Source: Hyphomicrobiales bacterium (GTDB lineage Bacteria > Pseudomonadota > Alphaproteobacteria > Rhizobiales > Rhizobiaceae). Taken from it: a stretch of DNA of 64,000 nucleotides. The notes below the pieces were generated by a model, which was not told the DNA's origin, ran no database searches, and saw only the letters and a program-made list of their open reading frames with translations. This document shows, one piece after another, positions 26,655 through 36,369 of the stretch. Made by a program: the position numbers and the translations under genes. Each line of letters opens with the position of its first letter. The first letter of the stretch is position 1. The stretch is taken from NCBI GenBank assembly GCA_900469345.1, contig UBWZ01000001.1:124001-188000 (forward strand), written 5' to 3'.

Positions 26655-27365
26655 AGGGTCGCGCCGGCTGAGGCTCTTGTGCAGATGCACCATCAGCCCG
26701 GCGGCAAACAGCGGCGTCAACAGATTGACGATCGGGATCGACAGGAAGCCGGCGATCAGCATGCCTGCCATGAACACGGTCGAGGCATGTTTCGAGCGGA
26801 AGGCCCGCGCGTCCTTCGGCGTCCGGAACCGCATGGCGGCAAACTCGAAGAATTCGCGCCCCAGCAGATAGCCGTTGACCACAAAAAAGGCGATCAGGTT
26901 GACGCCGGGAATGAACAGCATGAGAAGCGCGGCGATATTGCCGAGGATCACCACGCCGAGGAACTGAACGGAGCCGAGCAGCGCCTGGCCAAGCGGCATC
27001 TCCCGGCCGGCCGGCTCCGTCGGGTAGTCGCGCTTCTCCACCACCTCGGCGACGTCGTCGAGAAACAGCCCGGCGATCAGCGCCGTGATCGGCGCGATCA
27101 GCAGCGCAAGCGCCAGCGCCAGGCCGACCCCGGCCAGGATGGCGGCGATCAGGGTCAGCCAACCGGTCCAGGCCGCCACATCGGTCGGCACGCTGGGAAG
27201 AAGGGCGGCAAACCACGGCCAGATATAGAGGGCGAAGGCCTCCCGCAGCAGGAACCAGAGCCCGGCAAGCACGAGCAGCGTAAGCCCGATCGTCTTCCAG
27301 AACACGGCCCGCGTTTCCGGCGCGAACAGGTTGACGAGCGACAGGCGGGCGGCGTTGAAGATCAT
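26607..27365 (-). CDS. EI24/CysZ-type membrane protein
   Basis: A 252-aa protein of the EI24 domain family, which includes the sulfate transporter CysZ. Four to six hydrophobic segments are visible, with the family GNIAALLMLFIPGVNLIAFF region (about 150-172) and a NGYLLGREFFEF motif after it. I start at ATG 27365, preceded by GGGAGA. Its last 16 codons overlap the 3' end of nth on the opposite strand. Sulfate uptake is possible but no cys genes are near. Confidence 0.85.
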   Translation of the reverse strand: MIFNAARLSLVNLFAPETRAVFWKTIGLTLLVLAGLWFLLREAFALYIWPWFAALLPSVPTDVAAWTGWLTLIAAILAGVGLALALALLIAPITALIAGLFLDDVAEVVEKRDYPTEPAGREMPLGQALLGSVQFLGVVILGNIAALLMLFIPGVNLIAFFVVNGYLLGREFFEFAAMRFRTPKDARAFRSKHASTVFMAGMLIAGFLSIPIVNLLTPLFAAGLMVHLHKSLSRRDPSFALDESRFADLLRR

Positions 27366-27510
27366 CGGCTTCTCCCAGACTAGTGCCGCCAGATGTAAGG
27401 GTGCGACAGCGCACCGGCAAGCGGCCGATCGAACGGGATTGCCGACGTTCATCTCCCTGTCGCACAGCGTCGCTACGAGACGGGACAAACAGCTTTCACC
27501 CCGGCCGCCC

Positions 27511-28599
27511 GTGACCGCAAGACATCCCGAGATCCTGATCATCGGCGCCGGCATTGTCGGCGCGGCGATTGCCTACCGCCTGGCGGTCCGCGGTGCGAAC
27601 GTGATGCTGGTCGATGAGGCGCGCGCGCCCGGCTGCGGCGTGACCGGCCGCGCCTTCGGCTGGATCAACATCATCAACGGAACGCCGACCCATCAAAACT
27701 ATCCGCTCTGGCAAAGAGCGCTCGATGCCTACGGCGATCTGCGGCAAGAGCTGCCGCATGTCCTGCAGGCGGCGCGGCCAGGGGCGCTCGTCTGGAAGGC
27801 GACCCGCGAAGAGACCGAGGATTTCGGCCGGCTTCGCCAGGATGCCGGCGAACCGGTGAAGCTTCTGGACCGCGATGCTCTGTCCAGGCTCGAGCCGCGG
27901 CTGCGCCACCCTCCCGATCTTGCCGTCTTCTCGCCGCAGGATCTGGCGCTCGATCCCGCCGCTCTCGCAAGGTCGCTCGTCGCGGAAGCCGTCAAGGCAG
28001 GCGCGTCGACCCGGTTCGGACAGCCGGTCTCGGCCATCGAAACCGTTGCCGGCCGCGCGACCGGGATCCACATCGCCGGCGAGATGATCGCCGCCGACAC
28101 CGTCGTCCTTTCAGCCGGCGCGGGCGTCGGCCGGCTTGCCGCGGACCTTGGCATCGAGATCGGCCTGCAGTCCTCGCCGGCTCTCCTGCTGCGCTATGGC
28201 TGCAGCGCACCCGTCGTCGGTCACATCCTGAAGACGCCGCGGGTCGAGGTTCGCCAGGCGCCTGATCACGCGCTGCTGGTGGCGAAGTCCTGGTCGCCGG
28301 ACGCGGATGCCGACCGTTCCCGGAAGATCGGCGAGGCGATGCTGTCGGTCCTCCAAGAGGAGTTCGATCTGCCCGACGGCGTGACACTTCTGGCGGCCGA
28401 GGTCGGTGTGCGTCCGATGCTGGCGGATGGGATGCCACGTCTCGGCTACCTGCCTGGGGTCTCGGGCGTCTATCTGGCGGTCGGGCATCCCGGCGTCATC
28501 CTGGCGCCGCTGCTGGGCACGCTTGCCGCCGATGAAATCCTCAATGGCAAGGCGACCGGCCTGACGGCGTCCTTGGCTTCTGGCGTCAATGCCCTGTAA
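27511..28599 (+). CDS. FAD-dependent oxidoreductase (DAO/glycine oxidase type)
   Basis: A flavoprotein amine or amino acid oxidase, about 362 aa. The dinucleotide-binding motif GAGIVGAAIAYRL comes at residues about 11-23, followed by the family GCGVTGRAFGWIN segment, and a C-terminal GHPGVILAPLLG segment that closes the FAD site. The likely start is GTG 27511, just before the Rossmann strand; the ribosome site is weak, and the upstream frame is the opposite strand of the EI24 gene. The substrate is unknown. Confidence 0.85.
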   Translation: MTARHPEILIIGAGIVGAAIAYRLAVRGANVMLVDEARAPGCGVTGRAFGWINIINGTPTHQNYPLWQRALDAYGDLRQELPHVLQAARPGALVWKATREETEDFGRLRQDAGEPVKLLDRDALSRLEPRLRHPPDLAVFSPQDLALDPAALARSLVAEAVKAGASTRFGQPVSAIETVAGRATGIHIAGEMIAADTVVLSAGAGVGRLAADLGIEIGLQSSPALLLRYGCSAPVVGHILKTPRVEVRQAPDHALLVAKSWSPDADADRSRKIGEAMLSVLQEEFDLPDGVTLLAAEVGVRPMLADGMPRLGYLPGVSGVYLAVGHPGVILAPLLGTLAADEILNGKATGLTASLASGVNAL

Positions 28600-28620
28600 C
28601 CCGAGGCTCGGTGCATGAAA

Positions 28621-28648
28621 AAGCCCTCCGCCATCAGGCGAAGGGCTT
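28621..28648 (-). terminator. Rho-independent terminator of the Gly-rich repeat gene
   Basis: AAGCCCT-C-CGCC pairs with GGCG-A-AGGGCTT around a 4-base loop. On the minus strand it is followed by TTTTT. It lies 36 bases past the stop. Confidence 0.8.
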
Positions 28649-28683
28649 CCGGCAAAGGCTGCCGTCATCACGCGATCGGTTGA

Positions 28684-29430
28684 TCAGCGCGACGCCTGCA
28701 TCCGCAGCAGGCGACACAGGTTGACGAGCCCGCTGTCATAACCGCCGGAGGTGATGGAGTTGCACCGCTTCAGCATTTCCTGGCGCTGGCTCGGCGACAT
28801 GTCCTGCAGCGCCTGCAGCTGGTCACGCGTCAGACCCTTGCCGGGCGACCCACCGGAGCCTGTGCCGGCTCCAGCGCCTGGATTGCCGGTTCCGGGGGTG
28901 CCGCCGCTGGTGCCCGGGGCGTTGCTTCCGGTACCACCGCCGACACCGACGCCGACGTCAACGCCGCCACCGCCGATACCGACGCCCGCACCGGCGCCAA
29001 TCCCGCCGCTGCCCCCGACCGAAGCTGAAACGCCCGCGTCGATACCACGTCCACTACCGACGGAGGCCCCGACACCCGCATTGACGCCGCGGCTACCGCC
29101 CACGGAGGCACCGACCCCGGCGTCGATACCGCGACTGCCGCCGACCGATGCACCGGCACCCGCGTTGACGCCATTCTGTCCTCCAACAGATGCGCCCGCA
29201 CCGGCGCCCAGTCCGCCGGATGTGGCGCTGCCGACCGATGCGCCCGCATTGACGCCGCCGCTGCCGCCGACCGACGCACCGACGCTGACACCGTCACGCC
29301 CTAGGCCGACGCCGGCATTGATGCCGCGCGATCCGCCAAACGACGCTCCGATATCCCTGGCAGAGACACCCTGCCCGGCAAGCACGAAGATGGCGACACC
29401 CGCCATCATGAAAGTTGAGGTTCTGCGCAT
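28684..29430 (-). CDS. Exported glycine-rich tandem-repeat protein
   Basis: A 248-aa protein with a signal peptide (about residues 1-24). Residues about 35-150 are a run of tandem repeats of roughly 14 residues with consensus SVGGSRGxNAGVGA, then glycine-rich linkers, then a charged helical C-terminal domain (about 205-248: LTRDQLQALQDMSPSQRQEML and two cysteines). The C-terminal part looks like a folded, possibly disulfide-linked domain. I start at ATG 29430, with GGAGGAAG upstream. The repeats resemble beta-solenoid or matrix-type surface proteins, but the function is not known. Many alphaproteobacteria have similar proteins of unknown role. Confidence 0.8.
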   Translation of the reverse strand: MRRTSTFMMAGVAIFVLAGQGVSARDIGASFGGSRGINAGVGLGRDGVSVGASVGGSGGVNAGASVGSATSGGLGAGAGASVGGQNGVNAGAGASVGGSRGIDAGVGASVGGSRGVNAGVGASVGSGRGIDAGVSASVGGSGGIGAGAGVGIGGGGVDVGVGVGGGTGSNAPGTSGGTPGTGNPGAGAGTGSGGSPGKGLTRDQLQALQDMSPSQRQEMLKRCNSITSGGYDSGLVNLCRLLRMQASR

Positions 29431-29570
29431 GACTTCCTCCAAAGTTGCGTACAGAGGCATAATGACGCAGGCCAATCGCTTGTTTCCGTTTTCGCTAATG
29501 TAGGTAGATCTATTGTAAACAGACGTTTACCATCTGCGGCAACTGCCTGCAGTGTGTCCAGTTCCGGCGC

Positions 29571-29603
29571 AAGCGCCAGTCAAGCGCTAGTCAGGCGCCA
29601 GTC
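29571..29603. repeat. Three tandem 11-bp repeats upstream of the Gly-rich gene
   Basis: AAGCGCCAGTC, AAGCGCTAGTC and AGGCGCCAGTC follow each other without a gap (consensus ARGCGCYAGTC); a degenerate fourth unit may follow. The 11-bp period is close to one helical turn. It lies between the FGGY kinase stop and the Gly-rich gene start. Confidence 0.6.
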
Positions 29604-29635
29604 GAATGTCAGTGATGTCCGCAGGGGAAACCGGA

Positions 29636-31216
29636 TCAGGCCATGCCGCGCAATTCCGCGCGGTGCCGAAGCATGGCGAGGAAACGGCGGTAGTCCCGGT
29701 CGTATTGTGCCGCGCGCGCCGCATCGGGTCGGCGTTCCGAACCACCGCGATCCATAGCGAGGCCGGCGACCGTCAGGTCGGCATGCACGCTGCCCGCCAC
29801 CGCCGCCGTCATGGCCGTGCCGAGCAGGACGGCGTCATAGGTGTCGGGAACGAGCACCCGACATCCGGTGACGTCCGCATAAAGCTCGATCAGCAGCGGG
29901 TTGTTGACGTGCCCGCCGGTGACGTGCAGGCGGTTGAAGGCATAGCCATAGCCGGTCATCGTCTCGAGAATGTGCCGGATGCCGAGCGCGACCGCCACGC
30001 AGCATCGCCAGTACAGCCGGCAAAGCCCGTCAAACGATGTGTCAAGCGTCAGGCCGCTGATGACGCCGGTCGCCTGCGGGTCGGCAAGCGGCGTGCGGTT
30101 GCCGTGAAAGTCCGGAAGGATATTGATTTCCGGCGCAAGGTCGGGCCCCTCGAGCGCCCGTAGTTCCTCGACCCGGGCAATCACCCGCGCATGCAGTTCC
30201 ACGGTCGGCGCACCGCCCGCGGCATGCATCTGCACCAGATGGTCGAGCAGCGCGCCGGTCGCGGACTGGCCCCCCTCGACCAGCCAATGCTCGGGAAGAA
30301 CCGCCTCGTAATAGGGCCCCCAGAGGCTGCGGCCCGGCTTGGCTTCCCGCGCAAAGGCGACGAGGCAGCTCGATGTCCCGCCGATCAGGGCAACGCTCGA
30401 TTCCAGTTCCCCGGCCGCCGCCGCGCCACCGAGGACGCCGAAGGCGCCGGCATAGGCATCGATCAGGCCGGCGGAAACCGCGACCTCGGTGTCGAGCCCC
30501 AGCGCATCGGCGCACTCAGGCGTCAGCCGCCCGACACATGCGCCGACGGCTGCGGTGTCGTGGGGCAGGCTGCCCTTGGCAAGGAGATCGTCGAGGCCGG
30601 CCATGCCCAAAAAGTCTTCGCGCCAGCCATGCGCCTCGTGCGCGAGATAGTTCCATTTGGCCGTCAGCGTGCAGCGCGAACGCGCGGTCGAACCGGTTGC
30701 CTTCCAGGTGAGGAAATCCGCAAGATCGAAGAAATGACCTGCTCTCTCCCAGCTGCGAGGCAGCTGTGTCTTCAGCCAGGCAAGCTTCGGCATTTCCATT
30801 TCCGGTGACAGCGACCCGCCGGAAAAACCGAGCACCGGATGCCCCGTGGCCGACAGCCGGTCCGCCTCGCGGATCGCCCGGTGGTCCAGCCACATGATCG
30901 TGTCCTGGTTCTGCTGCCCGGTGGTCGAAACGGAAAGCGGTGCGCCGTCGGCGTCGCGCGCGACAAGCGAACAGGTTGCGTCGAAACCGATGCCGGCGAC
31001 CTGGCCCGCCTCGATGCCGGCGTCCGCAAGCGCCGCGCGCACGGCGTCGCAGACGGCCGCCCAGATATCCTCGCTATCCTGCTCGGCGTGATTTTCCTTG
31101 GGGCGGAAGATGGCGATTGGCCGCTTCACCTTGGCCAGCAGGTTGCCCTTGCGATCGAAGACGCCGGCGCGGGCGCTGCCGGTGCCGACATCGACCGCAA
31201 CGAGATGATCACGCAT
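29636..31216 (-). CDS. FGGY-family carbohydrate kinase (ribulokinase type)
   Basis: Phosphorylates a pentulose or related ketose with ATP; 526 aa. The N-terminal phosphate-1 loop is VDVGTGSARAGVF and the C-terminal half contains a GGTSSC segment and the VTGGHVNNPLL motif. The length and the DVGTGSARAG start match the D-ribulokinase/pentulose kinase subgroup rather than classical XylB. It is the last gene of the smo operon, in the position where xylB stands in related operons, so it may handle the ketose from polyol oxidation. I start at ATG 31216. Confidence 0.88.
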   Translation of the reverse strand: MRDHLVAVDVGTGSARAGVFDRKGNLLAKVKRPIAIFRPKENHAEQDSEDIWAAVCDAVRAALADAGIEAGQVAGIGFDATCSLVARDADGAPLSVSTTGQQNQDTIMWLDHRAIREADRLSATGHPVLGFSGGSLSPEMEMPKLAWLKTQLPRSWERAGHFFDLADFLTWKATGSTARSRCTLTAKWNYLAHEAHGWREDFLGMAGLDDLLAKGSLPHDTAAVGACVGRLTPECADALGLDTEVAVSAGLIDAYAGAFGVLGGAAAAGELESSVALIGGTSSCLVAFAREAKPGRSLWGPYYEAVLPEHWLVEGGQSATGALLDHLVQMHAAGGAPTVELHARVIARVEELRALEGPDLAPEINILPDFHGNRTPLADPQATGVISGLTLDTSFDGLCRLYWRCCVAVALGIRHILETMTGYGYAFNRLHVTGGHVNNPLLIELYADVTGCRVLVPDTYDAVLLGTAMTAAVAGSVHADLTVAGLAMDRGGSERRPDAARAAQYDRDYRRFLAMLRHRAELRGMA

Positions 31217-31269
31217 CCGTATGTATTTCCCCCGCCTCCGTCCCGGCTCCACCCCGCACGCGCCTGCCT

Positions 31270-31989
31270 TCAATCAAGGTTGGCGGAAAAGGCGTTGTCG
31301 CGACCCGCAAAATGTTTTGACACAAGGTGGAGCAAATCGGCCATGACGTCAAACTGGGCATCGGGCGCCAGCGCCGCAACCTGCCCGCGGTAACCGGGCG
31401 TGAAGGCATGCGACGCGCCGGTAAAGGCAAACACGGTCATGCCGGCCCGGTGCGCGGCCTCGATGCCGGCCGGGCTGTCCTCGATCACCACGCAGTCCTG
31501 CGGAGCGACGCCCATCTGTCTTGCTGCATGGAGAAACAGGTCGGGCGCCGGCTTGCCGTTGGCCACCATCGACGCCGAGAAGATATGCGGCTCGAATTTA
31601 TCGATGAGGCCCGTCAGCGACAGGGACAGCCGGATCCGCTCCGGCTGGCTCGACGACGCGACGCAGCGCCGGAAAGGCAGGCTGTCCAGCGTCTCGGCTA
31701 TGCCGCTGACCGGCTGCAGTTCGCTGTGGAAGCGCAGATAGAGGTCATGGCGCATATCGTCCAGAAACGCAGCGTCCGCCTCTATCCCGAACTCCTCGCG
31801 CATGGCGGTGGTGACGGTGGCGAGGCTGCGCCCGAGAAACCGACGGTACGCTTCCGTCTCCTCCATGGTGATGCCCCGTCTTGCCAGCGCATCGACCAGC
31901 ACCCGAACCGAGACCGGCTCGCTGTCGACCAGCACGCCGTCGCAGTCGAAGATGACGAGGGGGCCATCCGTCTGGGTCACGACCGCCAT
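31270..31989 (-). CDS. HAD-superfamily phosphatase/phosphomutase-like
   Basis: A 239-aa haloacid dehalogenase-type hydrolase of the beta-phosphoglucomutase/phosphoglycolate subfamily. Motif I is FDCDGVLVDSE (nucleophile D15, acid/base D17), motif II VASSSQ, motif III K in GKPAPDLF, and motif IV VIEDSPAG. It lies 3 bases after mtlK and is followed by the FGGY kinase, so it is part of the sugar-alcohol operon; a sugar-phosphate phosphatase role is likely. Homologues stand in many smo/mtl operons. Confidence 0.88.
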   Translation of the reverse strand: MAVVTQTDGPLVIFDCDGVLVDSEPVSVRVLVDALARRGITMEETEAYRRFLGRSLATVTTAMREEFGIEADAAFLDDMRHDLYLRFHSELQPVSGIAETLDSLPFRRCVASSSQPERIRLSLSLTGLIDKFEPHIFSASMVANGKPAPDLFLHAARQMGVAPQDCVVIEDSPAGIEAAHRAGMTVFAFTGASHAFTPGYRGQVAALAPDAQFDVMADLLHLVSKHFAGRDNAFSANLD

Positions 31990-31992
31990 CCG

Positions 31993-33474
31993 CTACTTGA
32001 CGAGCTGATCGGCAAGGTAGAGTTCCAGCGTCTTGGCCGTCCCTTCGCTCCACAGCGTCTTCAGCGCATGCGCGAACCGCTGCCGGAACAGATCCGAATG
32101 GGACACCTCCCCGAAGATCTCGTCGAATGCCAGGAACGCATCCGGGTCGTCCTTCGCCTTGAGGGCGGCCGCCTGCAGCTTGTCGGCGCTGGCATCGTTG
32201 AAGACGATCTTGCGGCCGCTGTCGGAGGTGCCGGCGAAATAGCGGCACCAGAGCGCCGAAACCAGCGACAGGCCGACGATGTCCTCGCCCTTCGCCAGCC
32301 GGTCGCGCGTCGACGGCAGGATGAATTTCGGCTGCCGGTTGGAGCCGTCCTGCGCCAGCCGCGGGATCGTGTCGCCGATCTTCGGATTGAGGAAGCGTCG
32401 CTCGATCAGGTCGAAATAAGCGTCAAGGCTGGTGTCGGGCACCGGCGGCACGATCGGGATGATCTCTTCCTTTTCGAGCTTGGCCAGAAACGCGCGGATC
32501 AGCGGGTGTTCCATCGCCTCATGGACGAAGTGGATGTCGAGCAGTTCGCCGGGATAGGCGATCGTCGCATGGCCGCCGTTGAGAATGCGAATCTTCATGA
32601 GCTCGTAGGGTGCCACGTCCGGCACGAACTGCACGCCGACCTCTTCCAGCGCCGGGCGCCCGGCCGGGAAATTGTCCTCCATCACCCATTGCTTGAACTC
32701 TTCGCAAAACACCGGCCAGTTGTCGTCGATGCCGAAATCATTGCGCAGGATATCCACCTCGCGCTGGCCGGTGGCCGGCGTGATGCGGTCCACCATCGAG
32801 TTCGGGAAGGCCACGTTGTCGTGGATCCACTGCGCGAAAGCCGGGTCGGAAAGCTTGGCAAGGCCGACCACCGTGTTTTCCGTCACATGCCCGTTGCCGG
32901 GAATGTTGTCGCAGGACATCACCGTGAACGGCGTGACGCCGCGTTCGCGCCGCAGCTTCAGGCCGGCGATGACCAGGCCGAACACCGTCTTTGGCGCCTG
33001 CGGGTTCGAGCCATCCTCGACCATCGCCGGATGCTTCGGGTTGAAATGACCGGAGGCGTCGATGAAATAGCCGCCCTCGGTGATCGTCATGGAAACGATC
33101 CGGATCGTCGGATCGGCGAGCTTTTCGATCAGTCCTGCCTTGTCGTCGGGCGCGATGATGTCGATCATCGGTGCCGTCACCCGGGCCGCGGTCTTGTTGT
33201 TGTCCTGCTCGACCACCGTCGTCAGGAAGTCCTGCGCCTTCAGCTTGTCGCGCATCGCCGCGTCGGATGGCATGACGCCGGCGCCGATGATCGCCCAGTC
33301 ATGACCCTTGCCGGTGTTGAACAGGTCGTCGAGATAGACGGCCTGATGCGCGCGGTGGAAATTGCCGACGCCGAAATGCACGATGCCGGCCGACAGGCTC
33401 TTCGGGTCATAGGCCGGCACGCCGGCGGTTGCGGCGGCGTCCTTGAGGGTCGCCAGCGAAAGCTTCACGGTCAT
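31993..33474 (-). CDS. mtlK: Mannitol 2-dehydrogenase
   Basis: Oxidises D-mannitol to D-fructose, and often D-arabinitol or sorbitol, with NAD; 493 aa long-chain polyol dehydrogenase. The N-terminal nucleotide-binding motif is FGVGNFHRAH (about 34-43). The catalytic signature KIRILNGGH gives K294, N299 and H302, matching the Pseudomonas enzyme. It stands behind the sugar-alcohol ABC transporter in the same operon, the usual place. It could be called uxuB-like, but the motif and the context favour mannitol. Confidence 0.93.
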   Translation of the reverse strand: MTVKLSLATLKDAAATAGVPAYDPKSLSAGIVHFGVGNFHRAHQAVYLDDLFNTGKGHDWAIIGAGVMPSDAAMRDKLKAQDFLTTVVEQDNNKTAARVTAPMIDIIAPDDKAGLIEKLADPTIRIVSMTITEGGYFIDASGHFNPKHPAMVEDGSNPQAPKTVFGLVIAGLKLRRERGVTPFTVMSCDNIPGNGHVTENTVVGLAKLSDPAFAQWIHDNVAFPNSMVDRITPATGQREVDILRNDFGIDDNWPVFCEEFKQWVMEDNFPAGRPALEEVGVQFVPDVAPYELMKIRILNGGHATIAYPGELLDIHFVHEAMEHPLIRAFLAKLEKEEIIPIVPPVPDTSLDAYFDLIERRFLNPKIGDTIPRLAQDGSNRQPKFILPSTRDRLAKGEDIVGLSLVSALWCRYFAGTSDSGRKIVFNDASADKLQAAALKAKDDPDAFLAFDEIFGEVSHSDLFRQRFAHALKTLWSEGTAKTLELYLADQLVK

Positions 33475-33495
33475 TGTCTTTACTCCAGTATGCGC

Positions 33496-34515
<1,020 letters not shown>

Positions 34516-34526
34516 GGAGAAAGTCC

Positions 34527-35357
34527 TTACTTAACCGCGCCGAACGTCAGGCCGCGGACGAGTTGCTTCTGGCTGAACCAGCCAAGGATGAGGATCGGCG
34601 CGATCGCCATGGTCGAGGCTGCCGAAAGCTTTGCGTAAAACAGGCCTTCGGGGCTCGAATAGGAGGCGATGAAGGTGGTCAGCGGCGCCGCTTCCGAAGT
34701 GCTGAGGTTGAGTGTCCAGAACGCCTCGTTCCAGGCCAGGATGATGTTGAGGAGCAGCGTGGAGGCAATCCCCGGCACCGCCATCGGCGTCAGCACGTAG
34801 ACGATCTCCTTCATCAGCGACGCACCGTCCATGCGCGCCGCCTCGAGGATCTCGCCCGGAATTTCCTTGAAGTAGGTGTAGAGCATCCAGACGATGATCG
34901 GCAGGTTGATCAGCGTCAGCACGCCGACCAGGCCCCAGCGACTGTCGAGCAGCCCCATGTTGCGGAAGATCAGGTAGATCGGGATCAGCGCCCCGACGGG
35001 GGGCATCATCTTGGTGGAGAGCATCCACATCAGGATGTCCTTGGTGCGCTTGGTCGGCGCGAACGCCATCGCCCAGGCGGCGGGGATGGCGATGGCAAGG
35101 CCGATCAGGGTCGAGCCGACCGCGATCACGACCGAGTTGAAGAAGTGCAGGAAGTAGTCGGACCGCGCCTGCACCTCGATATAGTTTTCCGTCGTCCAGT
35201 GGAAGAACAGGAACTGCGGCGGCGTGGCGACCGCATCTCCTTCGGTCTTGAAGCTGGTGAGGAAGGTCCACAGGATCGGGAAGAACAGCGCCAGCGCGAT
35301 GCTCCAGGCGATCAGCGAGATAACGACCTTGCGGCGATTGGTGATACGGCGAGCCAT
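34527..35357 (-). CDS. smoG: Sorbitol/mannitol ABC transporter permease G
   Basis: MalG-type inner-membrane permease, 276 aa, with six helices. The coupling EAA motif, [20 protein letters not shown], lies near residue 190. I start at ATG 35357, with GGAGG upstream; only one base separates it from the smoF stop, so they are translationally coupled. It forms the heterodimeric channel with SmoF. Confidence 0.92.
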   Translation of the reverse strand: MARRITNRRKVVISLIAWSIALALFFPILWTFLTSFKTEGDAVATPPQFLFFHWTTENYIEVQARSDYFLHFFNSVVIAVGSTLIGLAIAIPAAWAMAFAPTKRTKDILMWMLSTKMMPPVGALIPIYLIFRNMGLLDSRWGLVGVLTLINLPIIVWMLYTYFKEIPGEILEAARMDGASLMKEIVYVLTPMAVPGIASTLLLNIILAWNEAFWTLNLSTSEAAPLTTFIASYSSPEGLFYAKLSAASTMAIAPILILGWFSQKQLVRGLTFGAVK

Positions 35358-35358
35358 C

Positions 35359-36231
35359 TCAAGCCTCCAGGTTCTTGCCGACGATGCGGACAAGGAAGAT
35401 CGCGACGATATTGGCCAGGATGACCGCCACAATGCCGCCTGCCGACGCGCCGCCGATATCGAACTGCAGGAGCGCCTGCGAGTAGATGAGATAGGTGAGG
35501 TTCGTGCTGTCCGTGCCGGGCCCGCCATTGGTGGTGACCAGGATCTCGGCGAAGACCGACAGCAGGAAGATGGTCTCGATCAGAATGACCACGGTGATCG
35601 CCCGCGCCATGTGCGGCAGCGTCAGGTAGATGAACCGCGAGAAAGCGCTTGCACCATCCATCTCGGCCGCTTCCTTCTGCTCCTCGTCCAGCGATTGCAG
35701 CGAGGTCAGCAGAATGAGGGTGGCGAACGGCAGCCACTGCCAGGCGACGATGATGATGATCGAGAAAAGCGGGATCGATGCGAGCCAGTCGAGCGGCTCC
35801 ATTCCCGCCAGGCGGAAGAAATAAGCGAACAACCCGTTGACCGGGTTCATGAACATGTTCTTCCAGACCAGTGCCGCGACCGTCGGCATGACGAAGAAGG
35901 GCGCGATCGCCAGGATGCGCACGATGCCCTGCCCGTAAATCTGCTGGTCGAGCAGCAGTGCAAAGCCGATGCCGCCGATGATGGTGATGAACAGCACCCC
36001 GCCCACCAGCAGCAGCGTGTTGATCAGCGCATCGAAAAAGGCCGGATCGGTCAGGAAGTATTGGTAATTGGTGATGCCCAGGAACGCGTGATCGCCCGGA
36101 GAGAGCAGATTGTAGTTCAGGGTCGAGAAGTAGATCGTCGTCGCCAGCGGCACGATCATCCATGCAAACAGAAGCAGCACGGACGGAGCCATCATCAGGC
36201 GCGCGGCAGAGCGAGTGTGGAAGGTCGCCAT
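35359..36231 (-). CDS. smoF: Sorbitol/mannitol ABC transporter permease F
   Basis: MalF-type permease, 290 aa, six helices. The EAA coupling segment is EAAEMDGASAFSRFIYLTLP near residue 190. A periplasmic loop follows the first helix. The gene is preceded by a 138-base gap with two strong hairpins behind the binding-protein gene. Confidence 0.92.
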   Translation of the reverse strand: MATFHTRSAARLMMAPSVLLLFAWMIVPLATTIYFSTLNYNLLSPGDHAFLGITNYQYFLTDPAFFDALINTLLLVGGVLFITIIGGIGFALLLDQQIYGQGIVRILAIAPFFVMPTVAALVWKNMFMNPVNGLFAYFFRLAGMEPLDWLASIPLFSIIIIVAWQWLPFATLILLTSLQSLDEEQKEAAEMDGASAFSRFIYLTLPHMARAITVVILIETIFLLSVFAEILVTTNGGPGTDSTNLTYLIYSQALLQFDIGGASAGGIVAVILANIVAIFLVRIVGKNLEA

Positions 36232-36290
36232 GGCTTAAACCTGCCCAGTCTGGGTGTCATCGGGAAGCCGCTTGGCGGCCTTGAGCGAAC

Positions 36291-36351
36291 GGAACCGCCG
36301 ACGCGTGTCGTGTGCGGCGGTTCCGGCTGATGGCGGGACGCATCCCGCCAT
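36291..36351 (-). repeat. Two perfect hairpins between smoE and smoF
   Basis: GGAACCGCCG (36291-36300) pairs with CGGCGGTTCC (36315-36324). ATGGCGGGA (36330-36338) pairs with TCCCGCCAT (36343-36351) around a 4-base loop. They sit inside the operon directly after the binding-protein gene and have no T-run, so they probably stabilise the smoE message or partly stop transcription. Confidence 0.75.
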
Positions 36352-36369
36352 GCCGTCGGAAGGACGGGA

